NCBI GenBank assembly: GCA_017463255.1
Contig: JAFTPP010000030.1
Location: forward strand, 1 to 64,000
Source: Lachnospiraceae bacterium
GTDB lineage: Bacteria; Bacillota; Clostridia; Lachnospirales; Lachnospiraceae
Length of the DNA: 64,000 nt
Direction: 5' to 3'
Shown here: positions 11,765 through 21,499 of the stretch, piece by piece
Layout of the letters: every line of letters starts with the position of its first letter
Position numbering within the stretch: the stretch's first letter is position 1
Translations under genes and position numbers: made by a program
Notes under the pieces: generated by a model
Told to the model about the DNA's origin: nothing
What the model saw: the letters and a program-made list of their open reading frames with translations, nothing else
Databases searched by the model: none

Positions 11765-13255
11765 ATGAAGAAAAAATTGAATATCGTTATGTTGGTTGCT
11801 ATGAGTTTGCTAATTGTAGCCTTGGTTTTTGTTGCTTATTTTAACGAAGCTTGGGCAGGGTCGGAGATGACTTATTTATATCATAAGCATTCCGGTTCGG
11901 AGGATACCGGGGGAGGCTGTTATGGAACACCGGTAATGTGTTCAGGAACAGTACTGCAGAAAACCAAGGAAATTAAGTGTGGTTCTCTTGGAAGTATACG
12001 AAGTGAAAATGAATGGGTGTGTCACATGAATGGACATGTGGACATAAACAGTATAGCGGGAGGATGGTATACCTTTCCGCATGCTGAAAGATGCAATTTT
12101 GTGACGGGGACCGAAGGTTATTTTGAATGTGATAAATGCGGTAGTGTTTATGATACTTATTCAGAGTGCACTAAGGTGGTTGGGTATGAAATGTCCTGCG
12201 GTGTCAAAGAAGGAACTCCTATGGTTTCCTGTCAAGTGAAGCCGGACAATACCGGGTGGTGTGGTTCTTTGAATCTTAAAATGGAAGTAGTGGAATTGAC
12301 AGAAGAAAATCAGGGAGTGTCCTGGATCTGGGGTGATGGCAGTGTAGGTGATTCATTAAAGGTAATGGATAACGGAAACTATACGGTGACGATTCCTGAA
12401 ACAGAATTATTGACAGGAGCTGAACTTAGTATATGCGTATCTAATATTGACAGGGATGTACCTGTTATTCATGAAGTGAAGCTTAGCACCAAAGAACCCA
12501 CCACTTCGGTTACGGTTACTGTAACGGCTTCGGATGCCACTTCGGGACTTAATTATGCGGCCTATAAGTGGGATGGCGGAGAATATCAGGTACAGAATAC
12601 GAAAACCTATGATAGAAACGGAATATATTCTATTCAGGTAAGAGATGGAGTAGGAAATACCATATTTCAGAATATATTAATAGAAAATATTGTGGATGCC
12701 TCTCAAATAGAAACAGTGCCAAATCCGGAGATTTTAGAGATAGAGAAACCCTTATCTGAATCTAAGGTTGAATTGAAGGAAGAATCCAAGGAGAACTCTA
12801 AGGTTGAATTGAAGGAAGAAACTGAGGAGAACTCTAAGGTTGAATTGAAGGAAGAAACTGAGGAGAAACCTGAGGAGGAATCTTTCGAGGATAACCTGAA
12901 ATTACCGGAAGAAAATGGTAATGGAACACAAATTTTTCCGGTTGAGGAGTTGACGGAGGAACCACCAATGGAAGAGATTCAAATAGAAGAACTGTCTACG
13001 GAAGAACCGGTAAAAGAAGCAATATTAACAGCAGAAAGGACAAAGGATAAAAATGCTATGGAAAACAGGCGTGAAGTAATGGTACAGACAGAATATACAA
13101 AAAAAGATATCGGCGCCCGGGATGTGATTATTTTTTTAGGAATCAGCATTGGCATTTCGCTTATAGTAATCCTGATTTTTGCATGTATTTCGGGGTATTG
13201 CACATTGCATAAGAAGAAAAAGTCTGATAAGATAGCCATGAGTAATTATTCATAG
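11765..13255 (+). CDS. Cys/His-rich secreted protein with C-terminal membrane anchor
   Basis: 496 residues from ATG at 11765 (GGA 9 nt upstream); a longer frame exists but its first 47 residues look non-coding. The N-terminal signal/anchor (MKKKLNIVMLVAMSLL) is followed by a Cys/His-rich region of about 130 residues (YHKHSG, GGGCYG, WVCHMNGH, ECDKCG), common in Lachnospiraceae surface and fimbria-like proteins. Next come an Ig-like segment (about 180-310), glutamate/lysine repeats and a single membrane segment near 455-478 with a basic tail. No enzymatic motif is seen. Role on the cell surface is inferred only from the layout. Confidence 0.72.
   Translation: MKKKLNIVMLVAMSLLIVALVFVAYFNEAWAGSEMTYLYHKHSGSEDTGGGCYGTPVMCSGTVLQKTKEIKCGSLGSIRSENEWVCHMNGHVDINSIAGGWYTFPHAERCNFVTGTEGYFECDKCGSVYDTYSECTKVVGYEMSCGVKEGTPMVSCQVKPDNTGWCGSLNLKMEVVELTEENQGVSWIWGDGSVGDSLKVMDNGNYTVTIPETELLTGAELSICVSNIDRDVPVIHEVKLSTKEPTTSVTVTVTASDATSGLNYAAYKWDGGEYQVQNTKTYDRNGIYSIQVRDGVGNTIFQNILIENIVDASQIETVPNPEILEIEKPLSESKVELKEESKENSKVELKEETEENSKVELKEETEEKPEEESFEDNLKLPEENGNGTQIFPVEELTEEPPMEEIQIEELSTEEPVKEAILTAERTKDKNAMENRREVMVQTEYTKKDIGARDVIIFLGISIGISLIVILIFACISGYCTLHKKKKSDKIAMSNYS
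12761..12868 (+). repeat. Three 36-bp tandem repeats encoding SKVELKEE(S/T)xE
   Basis: Units at 12761-12796, 12797-12832 and 12833-12868 encode SKVELKEE followed by SKEN, TEEN or TEEK. The last two units are nearly identical at nucleotide level, suggesting recent duplication in the stalk of the surface protein. Confidence 0.88.
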
Positions 13256-13274
13256 AAAGAAGATTGAGAGTAAT

Positions 13275-14327
13275 ATGAACTGGGAAAAAAACGTAAGAAA
13301 AGTGGAACCGTATATACCGGGGGAACAACCGAAGAGACAGAACATTATTAAATTAAATACCAATGAATGTCCTTATCCGCCGGCACCGGGGGTAAAAGCA
13401 GCCTTAGAGCGTATTCAGTATGAGAATTTCAGATTGTATCCGGATGCCAATATTACGGAATTATCAAGCGAACTTGCGAAGTATTATCATGTGAATAAAG
13501 AGCAGGTTTTCGTGGGAGTCGGCTCTGATGATGTATTAGCAATGGCATTTCTTACCTTTTTTAATTCTGATAAGCCGGTTTTGTTCCCTGACATTACCTA
13601 CGCTTTTTATGATGTGTGGGCAGAATTGTACGGGATTCCGTATAAGCAGATTCCGTTAACGGATGACTTTACTATAAAATCCGAAGATTATTTTGGGGAA
13701 AACGGCGGTATTGTGATTACGAATCCCAATGCACCAACGGGTATCTACAAAGAAATTGGAGAGATTGAAGAAATCATCAAAGCTAATCCGGATGTAGTAG
13801 TTATTGTAGATGAGGCATACGTTGATTTTGGCGGACAGAGCTGTATCCCGTTGGTGGAAAAATATGATAACCTTTTAGTGGTACAGACTTTCTCAAAATC
13901 AAGATCCATGGCAGGCATGCGTATTGGTTTTGCAGTTGGTCAGGAAAAAATTATAGGTTATTTACAGGATGCTAAGTTTTCTTTTAATTCATACACCATG
14001 AATCAGCCGGCTCTTGCTGTTGGAGTGGAATCCGTTCGTGATGATGCGTATTTTAAAGAAACCGTTGGAAAAATTATAAATACCAGAGAGCGTATGAAAG
14101 TAGAATTTAAGAAGCTTGGATTTGAAATGACGGATTCCATGACGAATTTCCTTTTTGTTACCCATCCTAAGGTGGCAGCTGCAGATATTTTTAATGCTGC
14201 CAGAGAAGAAGGGATTTTCCTAAGATATTGGAATAAACCAAGAATTAACAATTATCTTCGTATTACCATTGGTACAGATGAAGAGATGGATACATTGATT
14301 GACTTTTTAAAAAAATATCTAGCATAG
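13275..14327 (+). CDS. hisC: Histidinol-phosphate aminotransferase-like PLP enzyme
   Basis: 350 residues, class I/II fold-type I aminotransferase. Seen: LNTNECPYPPAP near the N-terminus, VGVGSDDVL for cofactor binding, NPNAPTG, VDEAYVDFGG (Asp contacting the pyridine ring), and FSKSRSMAGMRIG with the Schiff-base lysine at residue 208. Length and motifs fit HisC, which converts imidazole-acetol phosphate and glutamate to histidinol phosphate. No other his gene is nearby, so a relaxed specificity for aromatic amino acids is possible. It is followed after 21 nt by the DUF368 gene. Confidence 0.82.
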   Translation: MNWEKNVRKVEPYIPGEQPKRQNIIKLNTNECPYPPAPGVKAALERIQYENFRLYPDANITELSSELAKYYHVNKEQVFVGVGSDDVLAMAFLTFFNSDKPVLFPDITYAFYDVWAELYGIPYKQIPLTDDFTIKSEDYFGENGGIVITNPNAPTGIYKEIGEIEEIIKANPDVVVIVDEAYVDFGGQSCIPLVEKYDNLLVVQTFSKSRSMAGMRIGFAVGQEKIIGYLQDAKFSFNSYTMNQPALAVGVESVRDDAYFKETVGKIINTRERMKVEFKKLGFEMTDSMTNFLFVTHPKVAAADIFNAAREEGIFLRYWNKPRINNYLRITIGTDEEMDTLIDFLKKYLA

Positions 14328-14348
14328 GAATAAATAGGAGAGAAAGTA

Positions 14349-15200
14349 ATGATTAAGAATATTTTAAAAGGTATTGTGATTGGCGTTGCCAATATCATTC
14401 CGGGTGTAAGTGGTGGAACTATGGCAGTTTCCATGGGAATATATGATAAATTGATTCATGCCCTTACTCATATCAAATCTGAGTTTAAAAAGAGTATGTC
14501 ATTGATTATCCCGATTTTGATTGGTGCGGCGATTGCGCTGGTTGGGTTATCCTTTGTGATTTCCATCATGTTTGAAAAATATCCTATTCCTACGAATTTA
14601 TTGTTTATTGGTTTGATTATTGGCGGACTTCCGGCAATGACGAAAAAAGTAAAGGGTAATAAAGTTAAGATATCCCATATGATTTCAGCACTTGTATTTT
14701 TTGCAATGGTTGTAGTGATGGCAATGCTTGGCGAAGGCGATGGTGTGGCTGCTGATTTGTCTTTTTCGGTAATTAATGTTGTAAAATTATTCGGCATAGG
14801 TGTGATTGCTTCTGCAACCATGGTTATTCCGGGTGTCAGTGGTTCTATGATGTTAATGTTGTTAGGATATTATTACCCGATTATTGATAATATCAAAGCC
14901 TTTATTGAGGCATTGGTGCACTTTGATGTGGACGCATTAATCTATGGGTGCGGCGTCTTTATTCCGTTAGGACTTGGTATTGTCATCGGTATTGTTGTAA
15001 TTGCCAAGATAATTGAATGGGTATTTACAAAATACAGTATGATTGCATACTGGGCAATTATCGGTTTAATTATTGCATCGCCAATTGCCATTATTCTTTT
15101 GAGTAACTTTACTTATAGTAATCTGTGGCTTACCATTGCTGCATCAGTTGTGGCATTTGGTGCCGGATTCTTTGTTTCAACCAAACTTGGAGAAGAGTAA
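14349..15200 (+). CDS. popT: DUF368 membrane protein, probable polyprenyl-phosphate transporter
   Basis: 283 residues with about eight membrane segments. Two related hallmark motifs, ANIIPGVSGGTMAV near the N-terminus and TMVIPGVSGSMMLM in the middle, form the inverted repeat expected for DUF368. Members of this family (PopT) recycle undecaprenyl phosphate across the membrane for cell-wall synthesis. It lies between an aminotransferase and a methyltransferase gene with short gaps, probably one transcript. Confidence 0.85.
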   Translation: MIKNILKGIVIGVANIIPGVSGGTMAVSMGIYDKLIHALTHIKSEFKKSMSLIIPILIGAAIALVGLSFVISIMFEKYPIPTNLLFIGLIIGGLPAMTKKVKGNKVKISHMISALVFFAMVVVMAMLGEGDGVAADLSFSVINVVKLFGIGVIASATMVIPGVSGSMMLMLLGYYYPIIDNIKAFIEALVHFDVDALIYGCGVFIPLGLGIVIGIVVIAKIIEWVFTKYSMIAYWAIIGLIIASPIAIILLSNFTYSNLWLTIAASVVAFGAGFFVSTKLGEE

Positions 15201-15212
15201 GCGGAGAACAAA

Positions 15213-15971
15213 ATGGAAGCGTATACAAGCTTTGCGGGAGTTTATGATACTTTTATGGATGAAACTCCTTATGATGAATGGTGTGACAGGATTCACGGAT
15301 TGTTAACAGAAGATGGAATTAAAGACGGACTGGTGCTCGACTTAGGTTGTGGCACCGGTTCTTTGACAAAGCGCCTGGCAAATAAAGGTTATGACATGAT
15401 AGGAGTAGATTACTCTGAGGATATGTTGGGAATAGCCATGGAACAAAGAACAGAGGAAATTCTGTATTTGTGCCAGGACATGAGAGAATTTGAACTCTAT
15501 GGTACGGTGAGGGCTATTGTCAGTGCCTGCGATTGCATTAATTATCTGACCGAGCCGGAAGATGTGGTGGATTGCTTTAAACTTGTGAATAACTACCTTG
15601 ATCCGAAGGGTTTGTTTATTTTTGATTTTAATACCGTTCATAAATACCGGGATGTTATAGGGGATTCTGTTATTGCTGAGAATCGTGAAGATTGTTCTTT
15701 TATCTGGGAAAACTATTATGATGAAGAAGATAATATGAATGAATACGATTTGACCATTTTTGTGAAAAAAGAAAACAGCAATGATGAGTATGTCAAATTT
15801 GAAGAAACCCATTATCAGAGAGGATATACCCTCGAAGATATGAAAGAATATATAAAAAAAGCCGGACTGAAGTTTGTTGCGGCTTATGATGATTATACGT
15901 TAGAACCTGCTAATAAGATGAGTGAAAGAGTGCTTATTATATGCAGGGAACAGGGAAAGGATAAAAGATAA
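15213..15971 (+). CDS. Class I SAM-dependent methyltransferase
   Basis: 252 residues. Motif I VLDLGCGTGS (41-50) binds S-adenosylmethionine; the acidic end of strand 2 is MIGVDYSEDML, and ISACDCINYL gives motif IV. The substrate cannot be read from the sequence. The stop codon shares one base with the start of hslO (TAATG), so the two are translationally coupled. Confidence 0.85.
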   Translation: MEAYTSFAGVYDTFMDETPYDEWCDRIHGLLTEDGIKDGLVLDLGCGTGSLTKRLANKGYDMIGVDYSEDMLGIAMEQRTEEILYLCQDMREFELYGTVRAIVSACDCINYLTEPEDVVDCFKLVNNYLDPKGLFIFDFNTVHKYRDVIGDSVIAENREDCSFIWENYYDEEDNMNEYDLTIFVKKENSNDEYVKFEETHYQRGYTLEDMKEYIKKAGLKFVAAYDDYTLEPANKMSERVLIICREQGKDKR

Positions 15972-16849
15972 TGTCTGATTATATTGTAAGGGCAACTGCA
16001 GCAAATGCTCAAATCCGTGCTTTTGCGGCAACAACGAAAGAAATGGTGGAGTACGCAAGAAGTATTCATAATACAAGCCCTGTTGCTTCGGCAGGACTGG
16101 GACGATTGTTGACTGCCGGTGCTATGATGGGAAGTATGTTAAAGGGCGAAAAAGACTTATTAACATTACAGATTAAAGGAGAAGGTCCTATGCGGGGAAT
16201 TACTGTTACAGCGGATTCTTCTGCCAATGTAAAAGGATATGTCTTAGTGCCACAGGTAATGCTTCCCCCCAATGCAATGGGAAAATTAGACGTGGGTGGC
16301 GCAGTAGGTCCCGGTATGTTAAGTGTAATCAAGGATATGGGATTAAAAGAGCCTTATGTAGGTCAGATTGAGCTTCAAACAGGAGAAATTGCAGATGATT
16401 TGACCTATTATTTTGCAGTGAGTGAACAGGTTCCTTCTACGGTAGGATTAGGGGTTCTTATGAATAAGGACAATACCGTGTCATGTGCAGGTGGCTTTAT
16501 TATACAGCTTATGCCTTTTGCAGAGGATGAGTTGATTACCAAGTTAGAAGAGAAACTTTCCACTGTAACCAGCGTAACAGGAATGTTATCCAAAGGCATG
16601 ACTCCTGAGATGATATTAGAAGAACTCTTAGGGGAATTCGGACTTGAAATATTGGATAAAATACCCACCTGTTTTACCTGTAACTGTAGCAAGCACAAAG
16701 TTGAAAAGGTGTTAATCAGTCTGGGTAAAGAAGAATTGGAAGATATTATTAAGGATGACAAGGGTGTTGATTTGAACTGTCAGTTCTGCAATACCGATTA
16801 TCATTTTGATACAGAGGAATTAAAGAGACTATATAAAGCTTCAAAGTAA
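15971..16849 (+). CDS. hslO: Hsp33 redox-regulated chaperone
   Basis: 292 residues, standard for the family. It holds unfolded proteins when oxidised. The zinc-binding switch is complete: CNC (Cys237, Cys239) and CQFC (Cys270, Cys273), spaced by 30 residues; an additional Cys234 precedes. The N-terminal substrate-binding domain begins IVRATAANAQIRAFAA, typical for Hsp33. Start overlaps the stop of the methyltransferase gene. Confidence 0.95.
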   Translation: MSDYIVRATAANAQIRAFAATTKEMVEYARSIHNTSPVASAGLGRLLTAGAMMGSMLKGEKDLLTLQIKGEGPMRGITVTADSSANVKGYVLVPQVMLPPNAMGKLDVGGAVGPGMLSVIKDMGLKEPYVGQIELQTGEIADDLTYYFAVSEQVPSTVGLGVLMNKDNTVSCAGGFIIQLMPFAEDELITKLEEKLSTVTSVTGMLSKGMTPEMILEELLGEFGLEILDKIPTCFTCNCSKHKVEKVLISLGKEELEDIIKDDKGVDLNCQFCNTDYHFDTEELKRLYKASK

Positions 16850-16865
16850 GAATGAGGTAAAGGGT

Positions 16866-18746
16866 ATGAAGCAGGGGTTTGTTAAGGTGGCGGCAGTTAC
16901 GCCTGAAATGAAGGTGGCTGATGTTGCTTATAATGCAGATATGATTATGAAGGCCATGGATGAGGCAGAAGAAAGAAAGGTTAAACTTGTGGTATTTCCT
17001 GAATTATGTATTACAGGGGCTACCTGTCAGGACTTATTCTTTCAATCTGTTTTATTAGATTCGGCAAAAGAACAGCTTGAAAGAATCATAAAACATTCTG
17101 AAAGTATGGATGCGCTATTTTTTATAGGGCTTCCTTTAGAGTGGAACCAAAAATTATATAATGTGGCAGCAGCTATCCGTGCAGGAAAGTTGCTTTGTTT
17201 TATACCAAAACAAAAGCTTACTGATACGCGCTATTTTGCTCCGGGAATGAAGAAAAACGTTATGGTGGACTGGAATGGGCAACAAGTTCCCTTTGGTCCG
17301 AATATATTGTTAAAGAGTGAATCAGTGCATAATCTTGTAATCGCTTGTGAAATCGGCGAGGATTTGTGGGCGTCAGATACCCCTTCCACAGCCCATGCCA
17401 TGGCAGGAGCAACGGTTATAGTGAATCCTAGTGCCATAAGTGCAGGTGTTGGTGCATCAGAATATTGCAAAGATTTAGTTAGAATGACGGGTGCCAGACT
17501 TTTATGCGCCTATATCCTTGCAGGCGCAGGTGTGGGGGAATCCACACAGGATATGGTATTTTCAGGGCAAAGTCTGATTTCGGAAAACGGAAGTATATTA
17601 TCTGAGTCGGAATTGTTTTCTACACAAATGATTCGGAGTGATATAGATGTAGAAAGACTTAGTATGGAACGAAAAAAGAATCCTATGTTCCAAACGGAAA
17701 CGTCAGGTGCTTATACGGTGATTTCTTTTTCACAAAGCATGGAAGAAACTGTTTTGGAACGTCGATTTGAGGCAAATCCTTTTGTTCCTGCAGATACCGG
17801 TCTTAGAAACAAAAGATGTGAAGAAGTCCTATTAATGCAGGCGCATGGTCTTAAGAAAAGACTAAGACACATTGGATGTCAGTCGGTGGTTTTGGGTATT
17901 TCCGGAGGGCTTGATTCTACTTTGGCACTTTTGGTGACCGTAAAAGCCTTTGATATGTTAAATATTGCCAGAGAAAAGATTACGGCCGTTACCATGCCTT
18001 GTTTTGGAACCACTGACAGAACTTATCAGAACGCATGTAAGATGGTTAAGACTTTAGGTGCTGATTTGTTAGAAATTGATATTAAAAGGTCGGTGTTACT
18101 TCACTTTGAGGATATTGGACATGATGTGAATAAGCATGACGTTACGTATGAAAACAGCCAGGCAAGAGAGAGAACCCAGATTCTTATGGACATTGCCAAT
18201 GAAAAGAACGGCATTGTTATCGGAACGGGAGATATGTCAGAATTAGCACTTGGCTGGGCTACCTACAATGGAGACCATATGTCGATGTATGGTGTAAATG
18301 CGGGAGTTCCAAAGACATTGGTGCGACATTTGGTACAATTTTGTGCAGATACCTGTCAGGATGATGCATTAAGTAATATACTAAGGGATGTACTGGACAC
18401 ACCGGTAAGCCCGGAATTATTGCCGCCGGAAGATGGAAAGATATCCCAAAAGACTGAGGATATTGTGGGACCGTACGAACTTCATGATTTCTTTTTGTAT
18501 TATATGGTCCGTATGGGATTTAAACCTGACAAGGTATATCGGATTGCCTGTTTAACCTTTGACGGTATTTATGAGAAAGAAGTTATTGCAAAATGGTTGA
18601 AAACTTTTTATAGAAGATTCTTTATAAGCCAGTTTAAACGCTCCTGCTTGCCGGATGGTCCTAAGGTTGGAAGTGTAGCTTTATCTCCGAGAGGGGATCT
18701 GCGTATGGCATCAGATTCATGTGGAGATTTGTGGTATGTATTTTGA
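16866..18746 (+). CDS. nadE: Glutamine-dependent NAD+ synthetase
   Basis: 626 residues with two domains. The nitrilase-type glutaminase domain (1-290) has catalytic Glu46 (VVFPELC), the Lys in PKQKLTDTRYF and the Cys in VIACEIGEDLW. The synthetase domain has the ATP-pyrophosphatase loop ISGGLDST starting at residue 345 and GTGDMSELALGW. It makes NAD+ from deamido-NAD+, ATP and glutamine, the last step of NAD synthesis. The 3' end overlaps the AlkD-like gene by 11 nt. Confidence 0.95.
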   Translation: MKQGFVKVAAVTPEMKVADVAYNADMIMKAMDEAEERKVKLVVFPELCITGATCQDLFFQSVLLDSAKEQLERIIKHSESMDALFFIGLPLEWNQKLYNVAAAIRAGKLLCFIPKQKLTDTRYFAPGMKKNVMVDWNGQQVPFGPNILLKSESVHNLVIACEIGEDLWASDTPSTAHAMAGATVIVNPSAISAGVGASEYCKDLVRMTGARLLCAYILAGAGVGESTQDMVFSGQSLISENGSILSESELFSTQMIRSDIDVERLSMERKKNPMFQTETSGAYTVISFSQSMEETVLERRFEANPFVPADTGLRNKRCEEVLLMQAHGLKKRLRHIGCQSVVLGISGGLDSTLALLVTVKAFDMLNIAREKITAVTMPCFGTTDRTYQNACKMVKTLGADLLEIDIKRSVLLHFEDIGHDVNKHDVTYENSQARERTQILMDIANEKNGIVIGTGDMSELALGWATYNGDHMSMYGVNAGVPKTLVRHLVQFCADTCQDDALSNILRDVLDTPVSPELLPPEDGKISQKTEDIVGPYELHDFFLYYMVRMGFKPDKVYRIACLTFDGIYEKEVIAKWLKTFYRRFFISQFKRSCLPDGPKVGSVALSPRGDLRMASDSCGDLWYVF

Positions 18747-19410
18747 CAAATTATTGGAATTGCAGGATTTGGAGTATAAAGAGTTTCATAGCAAATTAAT
18801 GCCCACCATTGATCCGGATAAGATTATTGGGGTCCGCACACCGCAGCTTAGGAAACTGGCGGCGAGTTTAAAAAATGAAACGGAAATAAACGTTTTTATG
18901 GAAGCACTTCCCCATTGTTATTATGAAGAGAATAATCTGCATGGTTTTTTCATTGAGAAAATAAAAGATTATGACCGATGTATTGAAGCGTTAAACAGAT
19001 TTCTTCCTTATGTGGATAATTGGGCAACCTGTGACATGATGAATCCCAAGGTTTTCAAGAAACATTTACCGGAGTTACTTCATCAGATTAAGGTGTGGAT
19101 TGGTTCCGATGAGACATATACAGTACGTTTTGCAATAAAAACTCTGATGAACTTATATTTGGATGAGAATTATTCAGAAGAATATTCTGATATGGTGGCT
19201 AATGTAACATCCGGTGAATATTACATTAAGATGGCGGTAGCGTGGTATTTTGCTACGGCTCTCGCGAAACAGTACGATAGAATTTTGCCTTATTTGTTAG
19301 AGAACAGACTGGATGTTTGGACCCATAACAAGGCAATTCAAAAAGCTGTTGAAAGTTACCGGATAACTCCGGAACAGAAAGGATATCTTAAGACATTAAA
19401 AAGAAAATAA
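18736..19410 (+). CDS. AlkD-like DNA alkylation repair protein
   Basis: 224 residues, all-helical HEAT-like repeats as in PF08713. The start at ATG 18736 is preferred (TGGAG 9 nt upstream, inside nadE) over a GTG at 18721. Landmarks include GVRTPQLRKLA, DNWATCDMM (Trp and Asp matching the catalytic pair of AlkD) and TYTVRFAIKTLM with a conserved Arg. The family excises bulky or cationic alkylated bases without flipping them. It is transcribed with nadE and followed by a strong terminator. Confidence 0.85.
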   Translation: MYFDKLLELQDLEYKEFHSKLMPTIDPDKIIGVRTPQLRKLAASLKNETEINVFMEALPHCYYEENNLHGFFIEKIKDYDRCIEALNRFLPYVDNWATCDMMNPKVFKKHLPELLHQIKVWIGSDETYTVRFAIKTLMNLYLDENYSEEYSDMVANVTSGEYYIKMAVAWYFATALAKQYDRILPYLLENRLDVWTHNKAIQKAVESYRITPEQKGYLKTLKRK

Positions 19411-19413
19411 AAG

Positions 19414-19438
19414 CACGCAGGAGTCATTCTCCTGCGTG
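19414..19438. terminator. Bidirectional terminator between convergent genes
   Basis: Perfect 10-bp stem CACGCAGGAG / CTCCTGCGTG with loop TCATT, between the AlkD-like gene and the minus-strand EAL protein gene. T-runs are short on both sides. Confidence 0.8.
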
Positions 19439-19448
19439 TTTATGCATT

Positions 19449-21383
19449 TTATGCCGGTTGATTTTCTAAAATATATTTTACAAATTCATCACGGGGAATT
19501 GGCTTAGAGTAGTAATATCCCTGAATGTATTCGCAGTTCATATCAGCAAAGCGTTTCATTAACTGTTCTGTTTCAATACCCTCTGCAACAATTTCCATTT
19601 CCATGTCTTTTAACATGTGAATGGTGTTCTCCAGTACAATGGACATACGGGGATTGTTTTCACAATTAACAAAGGTACGGTCCAGTTTAACAATTTTTAG
19701 TGGAAGAGAAGCAACTCTTTGAATGTTAGAGTAGCCGGTTCCATAATCATCAAGTGAGAAGCTAACCCCTTCTTTTGTTAAAATATCCAAGTTCTCAGCC
19801 ATGGTGTTTTGTGCACAGGAAGCAATGGTCTCCGTGATTTCTAAGTTAATCTTATCCGGAGAAAGCTTATATTTTCTAAGAACATTCATTACCTGGGAAG
19901 GTAAATCCTTGTGCATACATTGGGCAACAGATAAGTTAACTTCAATATAGTCGAGATTCAGCTTCTTGAAATCATCGCTTGCAATAAAATCACACACTTC
20001 TTCCAACACATAAGTTCCGATTCGATGAATCGCGCCGCTTTGTTCCGCTGCCGGAATAAACAGTTCAGGTGAAATAAAGCCAAATTTATCATCAATCAGT
20101 CGAAGTAATGCTTCGGCGGAATTGAATCTGTTCTCTTTTACAGAGAAGATTGGCTGGTAGTATACCTGGAATTTCCTGTTAATCAGTGCATTCTCAATTA
20201 TATCATCTAACTTATTCATTAAGTCGAAGCGTTCTTTTTTGAATATTTCGTTAGCATAAAGAACTTCGCCGGTATAGTCATAATCCAGAGATAAACGTTC
20301 ACCGAAATACATAAGGGCGTCATAATTTTCAATAATTCCCGGGAATTCTGCTACACATACATAAGGCATCAGATTCAGATTTAAGTTTTTAACCACAATT
20401 CCACTTTCTAAAGAATGATTAATTGCATTTGCAAGAGAATCTACTTTATCATGGTGTAAATGATCTATTACCACGCGGAAACGTCCCTTGTCTAAATAAT
20501 ATAAATCTGCATGTGCTTTAGAAGCCTTATTAAGCTCTGCGAGACGTTTTGCAACACTTCTTAATAAGTCGTGTCCGGCATCGTAACCTGCTATGTCGCG
20601 TAAAGAAGCATAATTGGAAAGGTTAATCAGTATAATCGTAATCTGTTTTTGATTGGTAAGACCTCGCTTTATGTCTGTAGAATAAGCGTGTATGTTATGA
20701 AGATCTGTGATAACATCAATATTTTCTTCGGGACGCTGAATCATCATGGCAATAAACAAAAGTCCTAAGGATGTAGCAAACATTTCAATGGGATACCGTG
20801 GGAACAGCATTTGCATTACCGTAGCAAAGGCAATGGCAAGAAAGATTGACATTAATGCCCAAAAACGGCTGCGGCGGAATGTTTTTTTGTATTGCCATAC
20901 ATAATAAGCTCCAAAGACAACATAAATAAGTGCACTAATATATACCAAAGGGAACCAAGGTCCTCTGGTGTAATGTAAGTTGGCATCCAAATAAAAGGTC
21001 TTGAGATTAAAGACGTTAATCACAAGGAGGATGGCAACAACCACAATCGGTAATGGTAACAAGTATTTTATGTATATATTTGTACGTATTTTGTGCCATG
21101 TATCCGTTAATGCAATTAAGTATAGAATATAAACGGGAACGGACATGTTATGGATCAAAAGATAAAGCCCGTGGAAAACATACTTTGCCGTAATATATTC
21201 CCCGTTACTGTTATCAAGTGAAATGGCAATGATATCCAAAATGATGGTTAGTAAGGTAGTTAACAAAGTGGCAATGAACGCCTTATTTACCTTTCCATGG
21301 GTCATCTTTCTGGAAAATACGGAAATAAACAACACTATTATAATTATGAGCGCGCAGTAATCAAAATAAATAATCTTATCCAT
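19449..21383 (-). CDS. Membrane GGDEF-EAL protein, probable c-di-GMP phosphodiesterase
   Basis: 644 residues from ATG at 21383 (AGGTGA 5 nt upstream). Residues 1-230 hold about seven membrane segments as a sensory module. A GGDEF domain follows whose active-site motif has decayed to DKGRF (YYLDKGRFRVV), so no cyclase activity is expected. The EAL domain is intact: AEALLRL, NLSVAQ, EITETIA, DDYGTGYSN, KLDRTF and AEGIETEQ. It should hydrolyse cyclic di-GMP, perhaps with GTP sensing through the dead GGDEF domain. It is monocistronic on the minus strand. Confidence 0.92.
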   Translation of the reverse strand: MDKIIYFDYCALIIIIVLFISVFSRKMTHGKVNKAFIATLLTTLLTIILDIIAISLDNSNGEYITAKYVFHGLYLLIHNMSVPVYILYLIALTDTWHKIRTNIYIKYLLPLPIVVVAILLVINVFNLKTFYLDANLHYTRGPWFPLVYISALIYVVFGAYYVWQYKKTFRRSRFWALMSIFLAIAFATVMQMLFPRYPIEMFATSLGLLFIAMMIQRPEENIDVITDLHNIHAYSTDIKRGLTNQKQITIILINLSNYASLRDIAGYDAGHDLLRSVAKRLAELNKASKAHADLYYLDKGRFRVVIDHLHHDKVDSLANAINHSLESGIVVKNLNLNLMPYVCVAEFPGIIENYDALMYFGERLSLDYDYTGEVLYANEIFKKERFDLMNKLDDIIENALINRKFQVYYQPIFSVKENRFNSAEALLRLIDDKFGFISPELFIPAAEQSGAIHRIGTYVLEEVCDFIASDDFKKLNLDYIEVNLSVAQCMHKDLPSQVMNVLRKYKLSPDKINLEITETIASCAQNTMAENLDILTKEGVSFSLDDYGTGYSNIQRVASLPLKIVKLDRTFVNCENNPRMSIVLENTIHMLKDMEMEIVAEGIETEQLMKRFADMNCEYIQGYYYSKPIPRDEFVKYILENQPA

Positions 21384-21499
21384 AGTAATCACCTATTATA
21401 GTAAAAATAGAACTTTAGTCTCATATTAATAACATTATCTCATAGAAATGAGCTTATGGCTATAATAAATTCGACATAATATCGTATATTTTCGGTCTA

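Noticed and set aside
13275-14327. Part of a histidine operon
   Set aside because: No other his genes are nearby; the neighbours are DUF368 and a methyltransferase.
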